A stretch of DNA of 64,000 nt. Origin: Candidatus Syntrophocurvum alkaliphilum (GTDB taxonomy: Bacteria; Bacillota; Syntrophomonadia; Syntrophomonadales; Syntrophomonadaceae). Where the stretch lies: positions 682,001 to 746,000 of the forward strand of contig NZ_CP046457.1 in the NCBI RefSeq assembly GCF_009734445.1. The letters run 5' to 3'. The stretch's first letter is position 1, and every line of letters begins with the position of its first letter. The position numbers and the translations under genes were made by a program. Shown here piece by piece: positions 9,083 through 17,375 of the stretch. The notes beneath the pieces were generated by a model. It was given only the letters and a program-made list of their open reading frames with translations, ran no database searches and was not told the origin of the DNA.

Positions 9083-9137
9083 ACTTACCTCCGAAAACGT
9101 ATTAGATATACATAAGATATGAAAGTTAAAAAATGTG

Positions 9138-10140
9138 TTATTCCTTATATTCCATCAATGGGCTTATGTCTATTATTTTCCATTCATTATCATAGTCAGT
9201 CATAAAGATATTTTGTACATATTCAACTTTTGAATTATCATCTTCACGCTCACCAAAGGTAATTCTGGTGGAGAATACATGATCAAATCCTAGATAATTA
9301 CCTTCATATCTTGTTAGTCGACCTAGCCTTCTTGACCATTGATCGTGCTCAAGATTCTCCCAAGGAAAGTCGGTTATCTTTGGGTGTATACCAGTTTCTG
9401 CCGCTTTTAAATCTTCTTTATCAACAGCTGTTCTTATAAAGCTATGAGCTGTATTACTTGGACGAAAGCTATATTGTGATGGAGGTCTTTTAAAATAATT
9501 ATAATTATTTGTTTTCCAGTTAGATTCTATATTAAATTCATGGACTTCATCGTTCAATGTATCCCTTACTGTTATGATTAGGTTATCACTACTTTCTGGA
9601 GAGTACTCATTTTCATATATCTTATTTCTAGAATTAAACTTTATAACATTACTGCCCCTAGTGCTTGTAAAACCTATTTCTTTACTACTACTTATAATTG
9701 TTATTTTATTTTCTGTACCAACTATTGATTATAGTATTAAAATCATGATGGAATCTATCTATATCTTTGTCAGATATATATAACCCATTTATGTAAACTA
9801 TGCTTCCTTCCACATCTTCTAAACCTAAATCAAAATTATAAGGTTTATTATAAAATGCAACTATATTCATAGCAGTAATTTGGTATTCCCTAGGTAATTT
9901 AGAAATAATCGAGTCATAAAACCACTCAAGTCTATCATAAAAATCCCTACCTTGCTGTCCTTCAAAATTATGCATCTCTATATTATGTATAAATACTATT
10001 CCTTCAGAAACTTCTATTATTTCTCCAATTTCAAGTTCTTTAACAGTTACAATATGCTGGCTGTAATAATAAAGAGATATTAGGTAACAAGGGATAAATA
10101 TAACTAAAAATACTAAAGCAAAAATCTTTTTTTTAGACAC
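9138..10140 (-). pseudogene. membrane-anchored protein broken by a frameshift
   Basis: Two overlapping minus-strand frames look like one gene. The first starts with GTG at 10140, nine bases after AGGAGG, has an N-terminal membrane segment (FALVFLVIFIPCYLISLYYY) and stops at 9706. The second is open from 9728 with no usable start until 9557 and runs to 9138. A single shift near 9720-9735 joins DFNTIIN to SIVGTENKITIISSS and gives about 330 residues with an extracytoplasmic domain. No known family. Both halves have normal codon use, so the break looks recent. Two separate genes is the less likely reading. Confidence 0.55.
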
Positions 10141-10262
10141 TGGTGTCAACCTCCTATTGTTGCAATATCCATACTTTTGTAGTGATTAAACTGCAAAAAT
10201 ATAATCATTACTATAAAAATAGAATACAAGATTATGTTATGATTTTCCTGTTAAATATTATG

Positions 10263-10428
10263 AAAAGGCCATATAGAGTAGTGAATAGGCTAAAATTGAG
10301 CACTAACTGCCACTTGATATAGATTATAGTTTAATTATTATTTACTACATGAATCTTTTGCGACCATGATATTTTTATTGTCTATTAAGTACCATATATG
10401 GCTATTTCATTACCAAATATGGCCTTTT
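10263..10428. mobile_element. MITE-like inverted-repeat element, 166 bp
   Basis: AAAAGGCCATAT at the left end is matched exactly by ATATGGCCTTTT at the right end. The similarity continues imperfectly inward for about 30 bases (a GTAGTGAATAGGC-like stretch). There is no coding capacity. I see no clear target-site duplication, so this is a candidate only. It fills most of the gap 10141-10528, which otherwise shows nothing coding. Confidence 0.4.
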
Positions 10429-10528
10429 TACAAAATATAAAAGGGAATATATAAAGATAATACGAAGATAAAATAAAGGCAATTATTATAAAAAGTAAAA
10501 TAAGAATTTATGACAAAGGAGATATATA

Positions 10529-10927
10529 ATGAATTTATTAAAAGAAGAAATTAAACATATTAGTGATGAAGAATTACTGAAAATGTTTAGTAAAAAGAAG
10601 GACTATACAGAAGAAGCTTTTGCTCTAATTTTAAGTGAAATGAAAGAGCGTAATCTTACCGAAAAAGATTTACTAGATAAAGCTAATATCAACAATAAAA
10701 AAGTAAACATAAAAATACCTACGAACAAAACAGGGTTAATTCTAAAGGTAGTGGGTGTATTATACATAGTTTTTGGTATCATTATTAACTCTATACATAT
10801 TTCACAACCATATTTTGAAGGATTAAGAACTATTGATTTTTTTTACTCTGTCTCATTATCATTTGTAACTGGATTTATTTTAATTGGTTTAGGCGAAATA
10901 ATTCAATTATTATCTGAAAAATCATAG
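10529..10927 (+). CDS. membrane protein, unknown function
   Basis: 132 residues: a charged helical N-terminal half (EEEIKHISDEELLKMF-like, about 1-62) followed by two membrane helices (about 70-90 and 105-127). AAAGGAG stands seven bases before the ATG. I do not recognise the family. It is followed after about 70 bases by another membrane protein gene and may share its transcript. Confidence 0.6.
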   Translation: MNLLKEEIKHISDEELLKMFSKKKDYTEEAFALILSEMKERNLTEKDLLDKANINNKKVNIKIPTNKTGLILKVVGVLYIVFGIIINSIHISQPYFEGLRTIDFFYSVSLSFVTGFILIGLGEIIQLLSEKS

Positions 10928-10994
10928 TCTTAAATTGACAGTTTGTTTTACTAAAAGCGTAATACTAACAAATATATTTATGGGAGATAGTGAA

Positions 10995-11399
10995 GTGACT
11001 GTAAAAAACAAAATTATATTAACTGTATTACTTCTAATTGATATTTCAACTATGTTTTTAAGTTGGTTTGGTGGGGCACGGGGAATAAAGGAAATATCGG
11101 GAACTATAGTGTTATTGAATCCTATTACTATATTATGTATAGTTCTATTTGTAGTAGGACTTTGGTATCCTTTCAAGAAAGATAGAAATTGGATATCTTT
11201 AGTAGCTATACTTGGTATAATAGGTGTGAAAATTTATGAATTTATTTTTTGGCATTATATGACCATGACAGGAAAGGTTAGTTTATCATTAAGTTTACAA
11301 TTAACCTATCCAGAATTCTATTTTAGCTTAGCTGTTTCTTTTATAATTTTATTTTTATATAGTTTTATGAAAATTAAAAAAACAGGTAAACTTATTTAA
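10995..11399 (+). CDS. four-helix membrane protein, unknown function
   Basis: 134 residues with four hydrophobic segments and a short basic tail (MKIKKTGKLI). GTG at 10995 follows GGGAG by eight bases; an in-frame TTG at 10935 would overlap the end of the previous gene's region and has no ribosome site. This is the last intact chromosomal gene before the tRNA-Trp attachment site. Confidence 0.55.
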   Translation: MTVKNKIILTVLLLIDISTMFLSWFGGARGIKEISGTIVLLNPITILCIVLFVVGLWYPFKKDRNWISLVAILGIIGVKIYEFIFWHYMTMTGKVSLSLSLQLTYPEFYFSLAVSFIILFLYSFMKIKKTGKLI

Positions 11400-11459
11400 A
11401 AAATTATTGATTTGGTCACTAATCGGACACCAAACATAAAAAAAATAAACCCAGAAAAA

Positions 11460-11486
11460 ACAAAAACCACGCTATCAAGCGTGGTT
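11460..11486 (-). terminator. displaced tRNA-Trp terminator (left junction)
   Basis: AACCACGCT pairs with AGCGTGGTT around ATCA, with a T tract on the minus strand. It lies just beyond the displaced 3' half of the tRNA-Trp and should be the original chromosomal terminator of that tRNA. A near copy stands at the other end of the element (22716-22741). Confidence 0.75.
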
Positions 11487-11492
11487 GCTTAT

Positions 11493-11546
11493 TTCTTAGT
11501 GGCAGGGGAGACAGGAATCGAACCCGCAGCCCTCGGTTTTGGAGAC
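11493..11546. repeat. left attachment site, 54-bp direct repeat
   Basis: Identical base for base to 22748-22801. It carries the 3' part of tRNA-Trp from the anticodon stem to CCA, in the minus orientation. The sequences diverge directly after GGAGAC. The left copy lacks the 5' half of the tRNA, so it is the piece displaced by integration. It marks the left edge of the element. Confidence 0.92.
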
Positions 11547-11680
11547 GCAGAACCTATATATTTTTATTTACTTTTATATTGTTTTATACGTTTTAAAACC
11601 CCTATAGAAAGGCGATTGAATGCCTTGTTTTTAATTTTAAATATTATTTAGTTATTTTATATATTTTTTCTTTTTTTGTT

Positions 11681-11715
11681 CTAGTTGCATTAATTAATGC
11701 ATTAAATTGCATTAC
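11681..11715. promoter_or_regulatory. possible integrase arm-binding repeats, left end
   Basis: CTAGTTGCATTAA followed by further TTGCATTA-like repeats. The same CTAGTTGCATTAA plus ATTGCATTAC is found just inside the right end at 22661-22684. Matched short repeats at both ends next to the core sites are typical of arm-type sites of tyrosine integrases; this role is inferred. Confidence 0.45.
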
Positions 11716-11749
11716 ATGACATGGCTTGTAACTGACTTAAACTAGGCTT

Positions 11750-12571
11750 TTAAGGCTTGTTTATACTTTTTTCTTTTCTTCTTTTCCATTCTCTTTTTGT
11801 GTATTTGTTTTGACAATTAGAACGCTCTCCTGCACTCTTCCCAAATTTTTCTGGCGGACAAAACTTACCTTGTCCTTCATGTAGATCTCCACATTCAGGA
11901 CATGTTTTTAGCTTATTATTTGAAACAATATTATTTAAATACATTTGATACCAGCATGCTGAGATTAAGCCATCATAAGCTACCTGGCTTTCAAAATCCT
12001 TGTTAATGGGGTTATAGTATGCTTGGTGTCCTACATTTGATATATAGTCGTTTATAGTAATGGCGATTCTATTATTTACTTTATCTTCTGTTGTAAATTC
12101 ATCAAACTTATCTCTAAATTCTCTAGGCAAGCTGTCTAAATGATGTGAAATATCAATAGAACTAGAATAATTCTCTTCGTATTCTGCCGCATTGCAATAA
12201 TACCTTTCTTTTAAAAGCTCGCTTGTAGTCAATTTTTTATTAACATTTCTTTTTTTCCTTTTTATTATATTTAGAGTATTTCTAATATTCAAAGCTTCAT
12301 CAAGGATTGCTTTTACTTCATCATGCATACAATAAAAAGCACTAGCATCATAATATATTTTTGCATTTTCTGAAGCTCCTGGTAGTCCATATTTGTTAGC
12401 AAACCGCACTAATGACTCTTCATCTTTAATATAAGAAAACATTAAATAGCATCTAGATGGACATTGGTGCGTATATACTGGAACATCGCCAACTGCTTTA
12501 ATTATACCGTCTTTTATTTTATATTCCGGAAAAACTTCAAAATAAGTAACTTTATAAGTAACTTTTGCCAT
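11750..12571 (-). CDS. element-borne protein with C-terminal zinc finger
   Basis: 273 residues, unknown function. The C-terminus has CPECGDLHEGQGKFCPP followed by SNCQNKYTKREWKRRK, a four-Cys zinc knuckle with a basic tail that resembles the CGNR class of DNA-binding fingers. The rest is mixed alpha/beta without a motif I know. ATG at 12571 follows GAGGTG by six bases. It is the only gene of the left end that is transcribed toward the attachment site, the usual place of accessory cargo in such elements, so a defence or regulatory role is possible but not shown. Confidence 0.6.
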   Translation of the reverse strand: MAKVTYKVTYFEVFPEYKIKDGIIKAVGDVPVYTHQCPSRCYLMFSYIKDEESLVRFANKYGLPGASENAKIYYDASAFYCMHDEVKAILDEALNIRNTLNIIKRKKRNVNKKLTTSELLKERYYCNAAEYEENYSSSIDISHHLDSLPREFRDKFDEFTTEDKVNNRIAITINDYISNVGHQAYYNPINKDFESQVAYDGLISACWYQMYLNNIVSNNKLKTCPECGDLHEGQGKFCPPEKFGKSAGERSNCQNKYTKREWKRRKEKSINKP

Positions 12572-12580
12572 TCTTAACAC

Positions 12581-12801
12581 CTCGCTTGGTAATCATTTTG
12601 GCAATCAAAATATGATTATTCCAATTTACTACATCTTACCATAGAATAATAAGCAATAAAAGATAATTTTACCAATGCTCTTTAAAAACTAAATAAGCCT
12701 TTTAAAAACCTTGAGTGGGCGTTGACCTTGAGAGACAGCGAGCCGGCGATGATAGGCAGGCACTAATTAAATGATAAATTTAACAAGGAGGATTTATATA
12801 T
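12581..12801. other. divergent intergenic region of the element
   Basis: 221 bases between the zinc-finger gene and the excisionase gene. CCTTGAG occurs twice (near 12710 and 12729), and 12715-12765 is richer in G and C than its surroundings. It must hold the promoters of both genes, but I cannot assign boxes with confidence. Confidence 0.4.
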
Positions 12802-12990
12802 ATGAATAACAATCAATTGCAAGTCAAAAGAACTGGGTATTCTGTGCGAGAGGTTGCAGAAAGTATAAACTGTTCAGAAAGCACCGTTAGAAAGCTTATA
12901 CGAACAGGAGAACTGCCATCTAAAAGAGTAGGCCCTAAAAGGATTGTCGTGCCAGTTTGGGCCTTAGAAAAATATTTGAATGAGTTATAG
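12802..12990 (+). CDS. excisionase-type HTH DNA-binding protein
   Basis: 62 residues with the MerR/excisionase winged-helix pattern: YSVREVAESINCSESTVRKL, then the GELPSKRVGPKRIVV wing and a short terminal helix. Such proteins direct tyrosine integrases toward excision or act as small regulators. AAGGAGG is placed well before the ATG. It opens the rightward replication gene set. Confidence 0.82.
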   Translation: MNNNQLQVKRTGYSVREVAESINCSESTVRKLIRTGELPSKRVGPKRIVVPVWALEKYLNEL

Positions 12991-13042
12991 AGGGGTAAGC
13001 AACGGGAGGTCATGCAAAATCGAATGAGGAGAAAGGGAAAAA

Positions 13043-13058
13043 GCTGCCCTTAGGCAGC
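13043..13058 (+). other. hairpin before the primase gene
   Basis: GCTGCC pairs with GGCAGC around CTTA, about 20 bases before the start of the CHC2 gene and without a T tract. It could adjust translation or mark a processing site. Confidence 0.45.
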
Positions 13059-13077
13059 GTTAACGGTGAAGGGATTG

Positions 13078-13692
13078 ATGATTAGCATGATTACTGCTAA
13101 ACGCCTTAAAGAACAGGCAAACATTGTTAATTTTATTATACAGCATGTAGAACTACAAAGGAAAGGGAGAAACTATCAAGGTTTATGTCCTTTTCATCAA
13201 GAAAGCACACCTTCTTTTGTAGTAAGCCCAGAGAAAGGTCGATTTAAGTGTTTTGGTTGTGGTGCTACTGGTGATGTATATGACTTTCTTATGAAGTACC
13301 ACAATATCGATTTTAAGAAGGCATTAGGGATAGTTGCAGCAGGAGAAGGGATAAGGCTTGAAGGCGTTAATAAAAAAGATTTTCAGAAAATAAAAGAGGA
13401 AGCCGAAAGGCGAAAGCTTGAAAAGTTAAAAGAGCAGGAACTGCAAAACAGGGTGGATGATTGGCTTAATAAGTTAGAAATAATTGAAGATGTAGCTTAT
13501 AGAGTATTAAGAGACATTCCCTTAAGAAAAGAGCTAGACAAAAACACAATAGAAAATATTTTTAATGCCATACCCAGAATAAATGAACATTTTTTCAATC
13601 TTCAATATGGCACTAATCAGCAGAAAATCATCACTTTAGTAGAGTTGCGTTGGGGGGGTGGCATACTTCGTGGCCGAACAGAAGAAAACTGA
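13078..13692 (+). CDS. CHC2 zinc-finger primase-like protein
   Basis: About 204 residues. CPFHQESTPSF, then FKCFGCGATGDVYDF, is the CHC2 zinc-binding domain with which DnaG-type primases read the template. No TOPRIM domain follows; the rest is a charged helical region. It is thus a priming-initiation module without its own catalytic core. Start is uncertain: ATG at 13078 or 13087 or GTG at 13066. The end overlaps the next gene by 23 bases across a run of seven Gs, which suggests coupling or a once-fused primase-helicase. Confidence 0.8.
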   Translation: MISMITAKRLKEQANIVNFIIQHVELQRKGRNYQGLCPFHQESTPSFVVSPEKGRFKCFGCGATGDVYDFLMKYHNIDFKKALGIVAAGEGIRLEGVNKKDFQKIKEEAERRKLEKLKEQELQNRVDDWLNKLEIIEDVAYRVLRDIPLRKELDKNTIENIFNAIPRINEHFFNLQYGTNQQKIITLVELRWGGGILRGRTEEN

Positions 13693-15061
13693 TAAAAAAG
13701 CAGCAGAAGAAGAACAAAAAATAATATATATGTCTAAATGTATAAACAATGAAGTCCTATATGAACAAATATATAAAGATGGCAAGCATCTATTTGTTTA
13801 TATGGATAAAGAAAAAGGCCTAAAATACATAAATCAATTACAGCCTAAATCTGAAGTTATCAAACCTATTATTGGGGAAGAAGTAGAGCTAGGTGCTTTA
13901 AAAATGCCTTCTGGTGCAACTGATTATGGAAATACGCAGCAATTAATAAACGATATAGAAGTCCATATTTATAAATATCTTGATTTATCTGATAACTTTA
14001 GGAAGTTTGCAGCTTATTATGTATTGTTATCATGGCTTTATGATAGATTCAGAACCATACCGTACTTAAGGGCAATAGGAGACACAGGGGTGGGTAAGAG
14101 TAGATTTTTAGATGTGATAGGGGGATTATGCTACAAACCCATAAGCGCATCAGGGTGTGTTACTCCAGCGCCAATGTATCGACTTATAAGAAGGTGGGCC
14201 GGAACATTAATAATTGATGAAGCGGATTTAAAAAATTCTGATGAGTATTCAGAGATAGTAACTATATTAAATTGTGGATTTGAAACTAACAGGCCAGTAA
14301 TTCGCTCTACAAAAGATAATCCAGATAAAGTTCAATTTTTACCTACATATGGACCTAAAATATTAGCTACCAGAAGAAGATTCCAGGACGCAGCACTAGA
14401 AGCAAGATGCCTAACTGAAATAATGACCGAAACAGCAAGAGATGATATACCGGTTGTCTTAGGTAAAGAGTTTTACCAAGAAGAAGAAAATTTAAGAAAC
14501 AAGTTATTACTATTTAGATTAAACAATTATTTTTCAGTAGATCCAGACCAAAAAGTAAACCTGGACCTTAAGGGAATAGAACCAAGATTAAGGCAGATTA
14601 GTAGTGCTTTTAGTAGCTTATTCGCTAATGAGCCAAGTGTATTAAAGGATTATAAGGAGTTTATTGGCAAACATCAGCAGGAAGTAATAGAGCAGAGACT
14701 AGGCAGTCCAGCAGGACAAGTTGTAGAAAAAATGTTTATGGTTATGAATTCGCTTTATAAAAAAGAGGGTTTAAAAAATGGCGATATCCTAAACATTACT
14801 TCAACTGATATTGCTGACCGTACTGGATTAAGCCCTAATGTAGTAGGCCAGATTCTAAAGACATTAGGGGTGGAAGTTAAATTAAAAAAGTATGATGGAG
14901 TTGCTAAAAGACGAATTGTGTATTACGAGAACACTTTTAACCTTTTAAAAAGAAGATATATTTCAGAAGAAGGTAACGAGGTAACAGCAGTAACGGCAGT
15001 AACGGGAAACCGTCAAGAAGAAAATAGCCTATTAGATTTTAGTGATATGGCAAGAAAATAA
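13670..15061 (+). CDS. P-loop replication ATPase/helicase-like protein
   Basis: 463 residues. Walker A is GDTGVGKS (about 137-144) and Walker B TLIIDEAD (about 180-187); a sensor-like ATRRRFQD and a C-terminal winged-helix-like region (ITSTDIADRTGLSPNVVGQILK) follow. This layout is common in replication proteins of integrative elements beside a CHC2 primase; helicase activity is inferred. GTG at 13670 follows a G-rich site by about nine bases; GTG at 13658 is the alternative. The last 30 codons contain the first half of the 9-bp repeat array. Confidence 0.72.
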   Translation: MAEQKKTDKKAAEEEQKIIYMSKCINNEVLYEQIYKDGKHLFVYMDKEKGLKYINQLQPKSEVIKPIIGEEVELGALKMPSGATDYGNTQQLINDIEVHIYKYLDLSDNFRKFAAYYVLLSWLYDRFRTIPYLRAIGDTGVGKSRFLDVIGGLCYKPISASGCVTPAPMYRLIRRWAGTLIIDEADLKNSDEYSEIVTILNCGFETNRPVIRSTKDNPDKVQFLPTYGPKILATRRRFQDAALEARCLTEIMTETARDDIPVVLGKEFYQEEENLRNKLLLFRLNNYFSVDPDQKVNLDLKGIEPRLRQISSAFSSLFANEPSVLKDYKEFIGKHQQEVIEQRLGSPAGQVVEKMFMVMNSLYKKEGLKNGDILNITSTDIADRTGLSPNVVGQILKTLGVEVKLKKYDGVAKRRIVYYENTFNLLKRRYISEEGNEVTAVTAVTGNRQEENSLLDFSDMARK

Positions 15062-15109
15062 AACCCATGGAGTACCGTTACCTTTGTTACCCTTGTTACC
15101 GATGTTACC
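14972..15109. repeat. iteron-like 9-bp repeat array in two opposed blocks
   Basis: Block 1, inside the end of the ATPase gene: GGTAAC, GGTAAC, AGTAAC, AGTAAC at 14972, 14980, 14989 and 14998. Block 2, in the gap after it: GTTACC at 15077, 15086, 15095 and 15104, an exact 9-base period. Block 2 is the complement of block 1, so the array is an interrupted inverted repeat of two tandem sets. Its position next to primase and helicase genes suits an origin bound by an initiator, or an operator. Confidence 0.6.
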
Positions 15110-15165
15110 CAAACAAAAATAAATGTAACACTTGAAGCAATCAGAGATATAAGCATTTTTAAAAA

Positions 15166-15230
15166 TTAGACATAATCATGAAACAATGCTATAATAAAAG
15201 GTTTTGCAAAATTATATTAAATGGTATAAT
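15166..15230 (+). promoter_or_regulatory. tandem sigma-A promoters
   Basis: TTAGAC - 18 - TATAAT (15166-15195) and TTTGCA - 16 - TATAAT (15203-15230) stand one after the other 30-90 bases before the next gene. Both -10 boxes match the consensus exactly. They should start the coiled-coil/tape-measure transcript. Confidence 0.6.
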
Positions 15231-15259
15231 TAACTTAAAGATTTACGGAGGGATAAATA

Positions 15260-15889
15260 ATGAAAAAATTAGCAAATGATTTTATAAAACTAAGAGAAAT
15301 GAAAGAGCGAGCGCATCGAGAAATTGAAAGAGAAAAACAGTTAGGCCACTTGAACGCACAGGGCATGCTTGAGCTTAGAAACAGGCATGAACAAGCTATG
15401 AAAGATTTTCTAAGAACATCAAAAGAAAAGCACGTATCAGAGACACAAGTAAGGATAGACGCTTTTATTAAGAACGAAAAAAGCCGTAAGCCATGGCAAG
15501 AAAAAAATCCAGCTGAGAAGCTACTAGAATACCAAAGGCAAAGTAATCGAATAGCCATGCTGGATAGTGACGAATTAAAGGCTAGAATTAATCAAGTAGG
15601 TACTAAAGATATAACGGTTGATGAAATTGAAATGCTAGGTGCAAAGATGGCTGAAAGAGGAATGACACGGGAATTGCAGCAACTTAAAGATGCTATAAAG
15701 GATAACAATATATATGAGCCCTGGAAAAACACCGAGGAATATAAAAAGCTTGAACAGGAACTGCATCAAACAGCTATGAGCTTTAGTCCTAATGCTATGC
15801 ATATAACTACATATTCAGAGACTGAAACCGATAATCTAGGGCAGCCAAAAAAGACCGACCACTATATTTTAACTGATTTAGAAGAATAA
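15260..15889 (+). CDS. element protein, coiled coil, unknown function
   Basis: 209 residues, highly charged and mostly helical, with long Lys/Glu/Arg heptad-like stretches (about 1-120) and no hydrophobic core segment. Phage scaffolding-like or DNA-associated roles are possible, but no motif supports a choice. GGAGGG precedes the ATG, tandem promoters lie upstream and a hairpin terminator directly downstream. Confidence 0.6.
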   Translation: MKKLANDFIKLREMKERAHREIEREKQLGHLNAQGMLELRNRHEQAMKDFLRTSKEKHVSETQVRIDAFIKNEKSRKPWQEKNPAEKLLEYQRQSNRIAMLDSDELKARINQVGTKDITVDEIEMLGAKMAERGMTRELQQLKDAIKDNNIYEPWKNTEEYKKLEQELHQTAMSFSPNAMHITTYSETETDNLGQPKKTDHYILTDLEE

Positions 15890-15893
15890 CAAG

Positions 15894-15918
15894 GAGGGCT
15901 TTAACGCCCTCTATTTTA
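15894..15918 (+). terminator. rho-independent terminator
   Basis: GAGGGC pairs with GCCCTC around TTTAAC and is followed by TATTTTAATT. It closes the coiled-coil gene. Confidence 0.7.
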
Positions 15919-15985
15919 ATTAAGTTTCGTACACGTAAAATCGTTACAAGCACCAATTTATAGGCTTTTAGGAGGTGAAGGCTAT

Positions 15986-16213
15986 ATGGCCACAAAAAAA
16001 CAAGAAATTAGATTAAATAATCCTAGTCATGTACGCAGATTGTTAAATAGAACTATTAACCAGCTATTAAATGACGAAATAGAGGAGTCCAAGTCAAGGG
16101 CAATAGGCTATTTGAGCCAGATTCTTCTAAAGTCTATGGAGGTTGAAGATTTAGCTAAAAGAATTGAGGAATTAGAGGCCCTTGTGGAGGTTGAGAGGGG
16201 GTACACGAATTAA
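15986..16213 (+). CDS. small element protein, helical
   Basis: 75 residues with a basic N-terminus and a helical C-terminal half ending in a Glu-rich coil (DLAKRIEELEALVEVE). AGGAGGTGA gives a strong start. No family recognised. It is followed one base later by the next gene, so 15986-16817 is a tight three-gene set. Confidence 0.6.
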   Translation: MATKKQEIRLNNPSHVRRLLNRTINQLLNDEIEESKSRAIGYLSQILLKSMEVEDLAKRIEELEALVEVERGYTN

Positions 16214-16214
16214 A

Positions 16215-16496
16215 ATGCGAGGTAGATCGTTTGTTAATATGGCCAATCGAATTGAAAAGCTTGAACAAAGAACGAAAGCAATGAAAGACCGTTCAAATGA
16301 CAGTTGGCTAAATAAATATGACAGTGCTTTTCAAGAGATGGAAGCAGAAGATTTAAGAAATCTTATAAAAATACTGGAAACAGATAGTGAAGTTGTAAAA
16401 CTAGAGTCATTCGAGGATTTAGACAGCTTACTAGAAGCTACTCCTGATTATAGGGCCAAGTTAGCAAATCAAATACAAGGGCAGGTGCCATTATAA
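16215..16496 (+). CDS. small element protein, coiled coil
   Basis: 93 residues: MRGRSFVNMANRIEKLEQR, then charged helices rich in Asp/Glu. ATG at 16215 lies one base after the previous stop, with GAGGGGG about 13 bases upstream; an in-frame GTG at 16182 would overlap the previous gene. Function unknown. Confidence 0.55.
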   Translation: MRGRSFVNMANRIEKLEQRTKAMKDRSNDSWLNKYDSAFQEMEAEDLRNLIKILETDSEVVKLESFEDLDSLLEATPDYRAKLANQIQGQVPL

Positions 16497-16817
16497 ATGC
16501 ACAGTAATTTATACCGCAGATTAAAGAAATTAGAAAATCAATTAAAAGATTTAGGAGTAGCCAGTATTATAATTCTTGCAAAGGTTGAGAATGACGACTG
16601 GATTTTTGAAGAGCAGGAATTCATAGACGAAACTAATAAGGCCTTTGAAATATACTTATGTAGTGAAAACATCAAGCCATTAGTGAATACCTGTAAATCG
16701 TTAAAAGAGTTGCGACAAATGGCATATAAAAAGCATTGGAACTTAAATGTTTTACCTGCAGATACACCTTTAAGCATAGAAGAACTTTGGCAAGATGAAT
16801 TGGAGGTTATGCAATGA
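16497..16817 (+). CDS. small element protein, unknown function
   Basis: 106 residues beginning directly after the previous stop codon. The N-terminus (NLYRRLKKLENQLKDL) resembles that of its neighbour, so the two may be related helical proteins; the rest is mixed and ends in an acidic helix. No family recognised. Confidence 0.55.
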   Translation: MHSNLYRRLKKLENQLKDLGVASIIILAKVENDDWIFEEQEFIDETNKAFEIYLCSENIKPLVNTCKSLKELRQMAYKKHWNLNVLPADTPLSIEELWQDELEVMQ

Positions 16818-16890
16818 GTTGATGACATTCTTTAATGAATGTATCAGAATCTATCTTTTGATTTATTAGGTTGAGGGGAGTGGATTTTAA

Positions 16891-17319
16891 ATGTTGCATC
16901 GCTTAGGAATACCTAGTGGTTATGAAAATACTTTAACGCAAATAGTCTTAATTGATTATTTTAGAGAAGGTCGAAGAATTGAGAGACGAATACAAGAGCA
17001 TATAGAAGAAATCCAGCAGTCTATTACCACTAATTATAGCGACATGCCTAAGACAAAGGGAAGTAGTAGAGATAACCAAATAGAAAAAGTGATAATTCAA
17101 ACTGAGGATTTAAAGTATAACCTAAGAGAAGTAACCCTACAAAATGACATAGTTGAAAGAATATTCAAAAAACATTCACCGGAATTAATGCAAAAGTTAA
17201 AATCTGCAATATTAAAAGAAAAAATTTGTGAGGAAAGTGCAAGCGAAATAGTAAACCTGTTCCTGGAAATAAAAGAAACCATTTATAACGAAGTCCCAAA
17301 GGCTTTAGGAGAAGCATAA
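16891..17319 (+). CDS. element protein, possibly phage-type regulator
   Basis: 142 residues, helical, with RRIERRIQEHIEEIQQS near residues 31-47 and a C-terminal half that could form an HTH (IFKKHSPELMQKLKSAIL). The position before a tape-measure-like gene and the general layout recall small late-gene activators of Gram-positive phages, but the resemblance is weak. TTGAGGGG lies 14-20 bases before the ATG. Confidence 0.5.
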   Translation: MLHRLGIPSGYENTLTQIVLIDYFREGRRIERRIQEHIEEIQQSITTNYSDMPKTKGSSRDNQIEKVIIQTEDLKYNLREVTLQNDIVERIFKKHSPELMQKLKSAILKEKICEESASEIVNLFLEIKETIYNEVPKALGEA

Positions 17320-17375
17320 CGAATGTATCAAATCTATTAATTAAGTATTATTAAAAATTAGAGGGGGTGTAAGTA

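Noticed and set aside
9574-9783. 69-codon plus-strand hydrophobic frame
   Set aside because: It lies opposite the frameshifted minus-strand gene, which explains the sequence better; no plus-strand ribosome site.
11412-11651. 79-codon plus-strand frame over the left attachment site
   Set aside because: It reads through the tRNA-Trp 3' fragment and its terminator hairpin; the coding look (ETGIEPAALGFG) is a known artefact of antisense tRNA.
12715-12765. GC-richer stretch before the excisionase gene as an RNA gene
   Set aside because: No stable fold, tRNA arm or terminator could be drawn; only two short direct repeats are seen.
13640-13700. Programmed frameshift at the seven-G run
   Set aside because: The downstream frame is +1 relative to the upstream one and the run does not offer a -1 slippery heptamer in the right phase; a separate GTG start with a G-rich site explains the overlap. 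Kept only as a low-interest observation on coupling or length variation.
14972-15109. CRISPR array
   Set aside because: Unit length is nine bases with three-base variable parts, far below CRISPR repeat and spacer sizes. No other CRISPR-like array or cas gene is present in the window.
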